Part shown: in pieces, positions 30,986 to 32,206 of the stretch
How the letters are laid out: every line of letters begins with the position of its first letter
How positions within the stretch are numbered: the first letter of the stretch is position 1
The notes under the pieces: model-generated
The model's database searches: none
The model's input: only the letters and a program-made list of their open reading frames with translations
Told to the model about the DNA's origin: nothing
From: Actinomycetota bacterium
GTDB taxonomy: Bacteria; Actinomycetota; Actinomycetes; Nanopelagicales; Nanopelagicaceae
Assembly (NCBI GenBank): GCA_947450175.1
Contig: CANFUR010000005.1
Coordinates: 1 to 32,206, forward strand
DNA: 32,206 bases
Reading direction: 5' to 3'
Position numbers and translations under genes: made by a program

Positions 30986-32206
30986 TTATTCCCCCCTCAC
31001 TTGCACCTTTTCAATCGCTGCAGCCAGGGTTGCATCAACTCTGGCATGAATAGCGGTGCCAGCCTCCACATAGGTTTCTGAAAAGATCTCTCCGCGCTCA
31101 TGAATTTCGTGAATCAAGCCGCCTCGCTCATATGGAATCACAGCGCTAATTTCTATTGAAGGTCGTGGCAGCGAACGTTCAATTGCATAAACCAGGCCAT
31201 CAATTCCAAAGCCGGTTCGAACCGAAAAAGCGTAGCTGTTTGGTTCTTTCCGCAAGATCTCCATAATTACTTCAGGCTTAGCAATATCAACTTTATTGAT
31301 TGCAATAATTTCGGGAATATCTCCCCCGCCAATTTCAGTGATGACTTCACGCACTGCCCGGATTTGTTCAAAAGGATCTGGGTGTGAACCATCAACTACA
31401 TGAACAATCACATCCGAGCCTGAGACTTCCTCAAGTGTTGATTTAAAGGCATCGATTAATTGATGTGGGAGGTGTCGAACAAATCCCACAGTGTCGCTGA
31501 GAGTGTAAACACGACCATCACTTGTTTGAGATTTACGTACAGTTGGATCCAAGGTTGCAAAGAGCGCATTTTCAACAAGCACGCCAGCATCAGTGAGTCT
31601 ATTAAGTAGTGACGACTTGCCAGCGTTGGTATAACCAGCAATAGCAACAGATGGAATGTTAAAACGTTTGCGCTCTTGTCGTTTGGTGTCTCGTGAAACT
31701 TTCATTTCAGCAATTTCTTTACGAAGTTTTGCCATTTTGTCTCGAATTTTTCGTCGGTCAGTTTCAATTTTCGTCTCACCTGGGCCACGACCACCAATAC
31801 CTGCACCACCTGCTGCGCGACCTCCGGCCTGGCGCGAGAGTGAATCTCCCCAACCACGAAGTCGAGGCAAGAGATAAGCAATTTGAGCAAGTTCTACTTG
31901 GGCCTTACCCTCTTTGCTTTTTGCATGCTGTGCAAAGATATCCAAAATTAAAGCAGTGCGATCTACTACTTTAACTTTAATTTTTTCTTCGAGCTGTCGT
32001 AATTGAGACGGTGAAAGTTCACCATCGCAGATAACCGTGTCCGCTCCAGTTGCAATAACTATCTGCTTGAGTTCTGCAACTTTTCCTGAACCAATATATG
32101 TTGCAGGATCTGGTTTATCGCGACGCTGAATTATTCCTTCCATAACTTCAGAGCCGGCAGTTTCAGCTAAAGCTTTAAGTTCAGCTAAAGAATTCTCTGC
32201 CATCTC
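30986..32206 (-). CDS. hflX: GTPase HflX (5' end beyond the window)
   Basis: At least 406 codons are visible and the frame is open to the right edge. The Met at 32203 is preceded in frame by Glu and falls at an internal point of the family, just before SLAELKALAETAG, so the true start lies outside. The HflX-specific N-domain (PATYIGSGK, CDGELSPSQLRQLE) leads to GIGGRGPGETKIETDRR, then the G domain: G1 GYTNAGKSSLL, G2 ATLDPTVR, G3 DTVGFVRHLP, G4 NKVD and G5-like SVRTGFG. HflX binds 50S/70S ribosomes and splits or rescues stalled ones under stress. The protein ends with a compact C-terminal beta domain (SAVIPYERGGLIHEIHERG). Confidence 0.95.
   Translation of the reverse strand, partial: EMAENSLAELKALAETAGSEVMEGIIQRRDKPDPATYIGSGKVAELKQIVIATGADTVICDGELSPSQLRQLEEKIKVKVVDRTALILDIFAQHAKSKEGKAQVELAQIAYLLPRLRGWGDSLSRQAGGRAAGGAGIGGRGPGETKIETDRRKIRDKMAKLRKEIAEMKVSRDTKRQERKRFNIPSVAIAGYTNAGKSSLLNRLTDAGVLVENALFATLDPTVRKSQTSDGRVYTLSDTVGFVRHLPHQLIDAFKSTLEEVSGSDVIVHVVDGSHPDPFEQIRAVREVITEIGGGDIPEIIAINKVDIAKPEVIMEILRKEPNSYAFSVRTGFGIDGLVYAIERSLPRPSIEISAVIPYERGGLIHEIHERGEIFSETYVEAGTAIHARVDATLAAAIEKVQVRGE

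Noticed and set aside
32201-32203. ATG at the right edge as the hflX start
   Set aside because: The frame stays open to the window end and the family has additional N-terminal sequence before SLAELKALAETAG, so this Met is probably internal.

Overview
The window looks like chromosomal DNA from a streamlined, low-to-moderate-GC actinobacterium. The best guess is a freshwater planktonic lineage of the acI / Nanopelagicales type; that placement is inference. The actinobacterial assignment rests on family markers: DUF4193, DUF3093, DUF3159 and DUF3000 proteins, a PadR-ino1 pair, a PimB-type mannosyltransferase beside an NlpC/P60 hydrolase, an RNase D with HRDC domain next to DUF3000, paired short TrkA proteins, and dut/acn/dxs in the same neighbourhood (the arrangement I recall around Rv2680-Rv2699 of Mycobacterium tuberculosis). 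Streamlining shows in near-absent intergenic DNA, and all seven convergent gene pairs from 4.6 kb onward overlap at their stops.

Layout. (1) 1-2.5 kb: a small two-helix membrane protein, a strong bidirectional terminator, then leftward PadR and ino1 (inositol-3-phosphate synthase). (2) 2.5-5.3 kb: a uracil/xanthine-type permease behind a long structured 5' leader, a LysE-type exporter and a stand-alone RecB/Cas4-like nuclease. (3) 5.3-10.6 kb: lysophosphatidate acyltransferase, a small acidic protein translationally coupled to a Gfo/Idh/MocA dehydrogenase, ROK glucokinase, SRPBCC protein and a long-chain acyl-CoA ligase. (4) 10.5-13.8 kb: a minimal histidine kinase plus NarL-type regulator, convergent with NlpC/P60-pimB (cell envelope). 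(5) 13.8-18 kb: short RibD-C reductase, EamA transporter, DUF3000-RNase D, EfeU/FTR1 iron permease. (6) 18-25.9 kb: fadA-fadB beta-oxidation pair convergent, with a 59-bp coding overlap, with acnA-dxs. (7) 25.9-32.2 kb: TRAM-domain RNA methyltransferase divergent from two TrkA proteins, thioesterase-dut-DUF3159, DUF3093, DUF4193 and hflX running off the right edge.

How the genes work together. Ino1 makes the inositol head group for phosphatidylinositol, PlsC and the acyl-CoA ligase handle acyl chains, and PimB mannosylates phosphatidylinositol mannosides, so much of one envelope-lipid route is present in scattered pieces. FadD, FadA and FadB form a fatty-acid activation and beta-oxidation set whose acetyl-CoA can feed aconitase and the TCA cycle.

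The most informative non-coding signals are (a) a recurrent leaderless-type promoter, a -10 hexamer of TAnnnT type ending 6-7 bases before the start codon at about 15 genes, which also fixes several start codons, and (b) the roughly 150-nt folded leader of the permease gene, which I could not assign to a known riboswitch class. I saw no tRNA, rRNA, CRISPR array, insertion sequence or prophage. No stretch over 300 bases lacks a gene; the longest gaps are 1-192 and 2479-2717.
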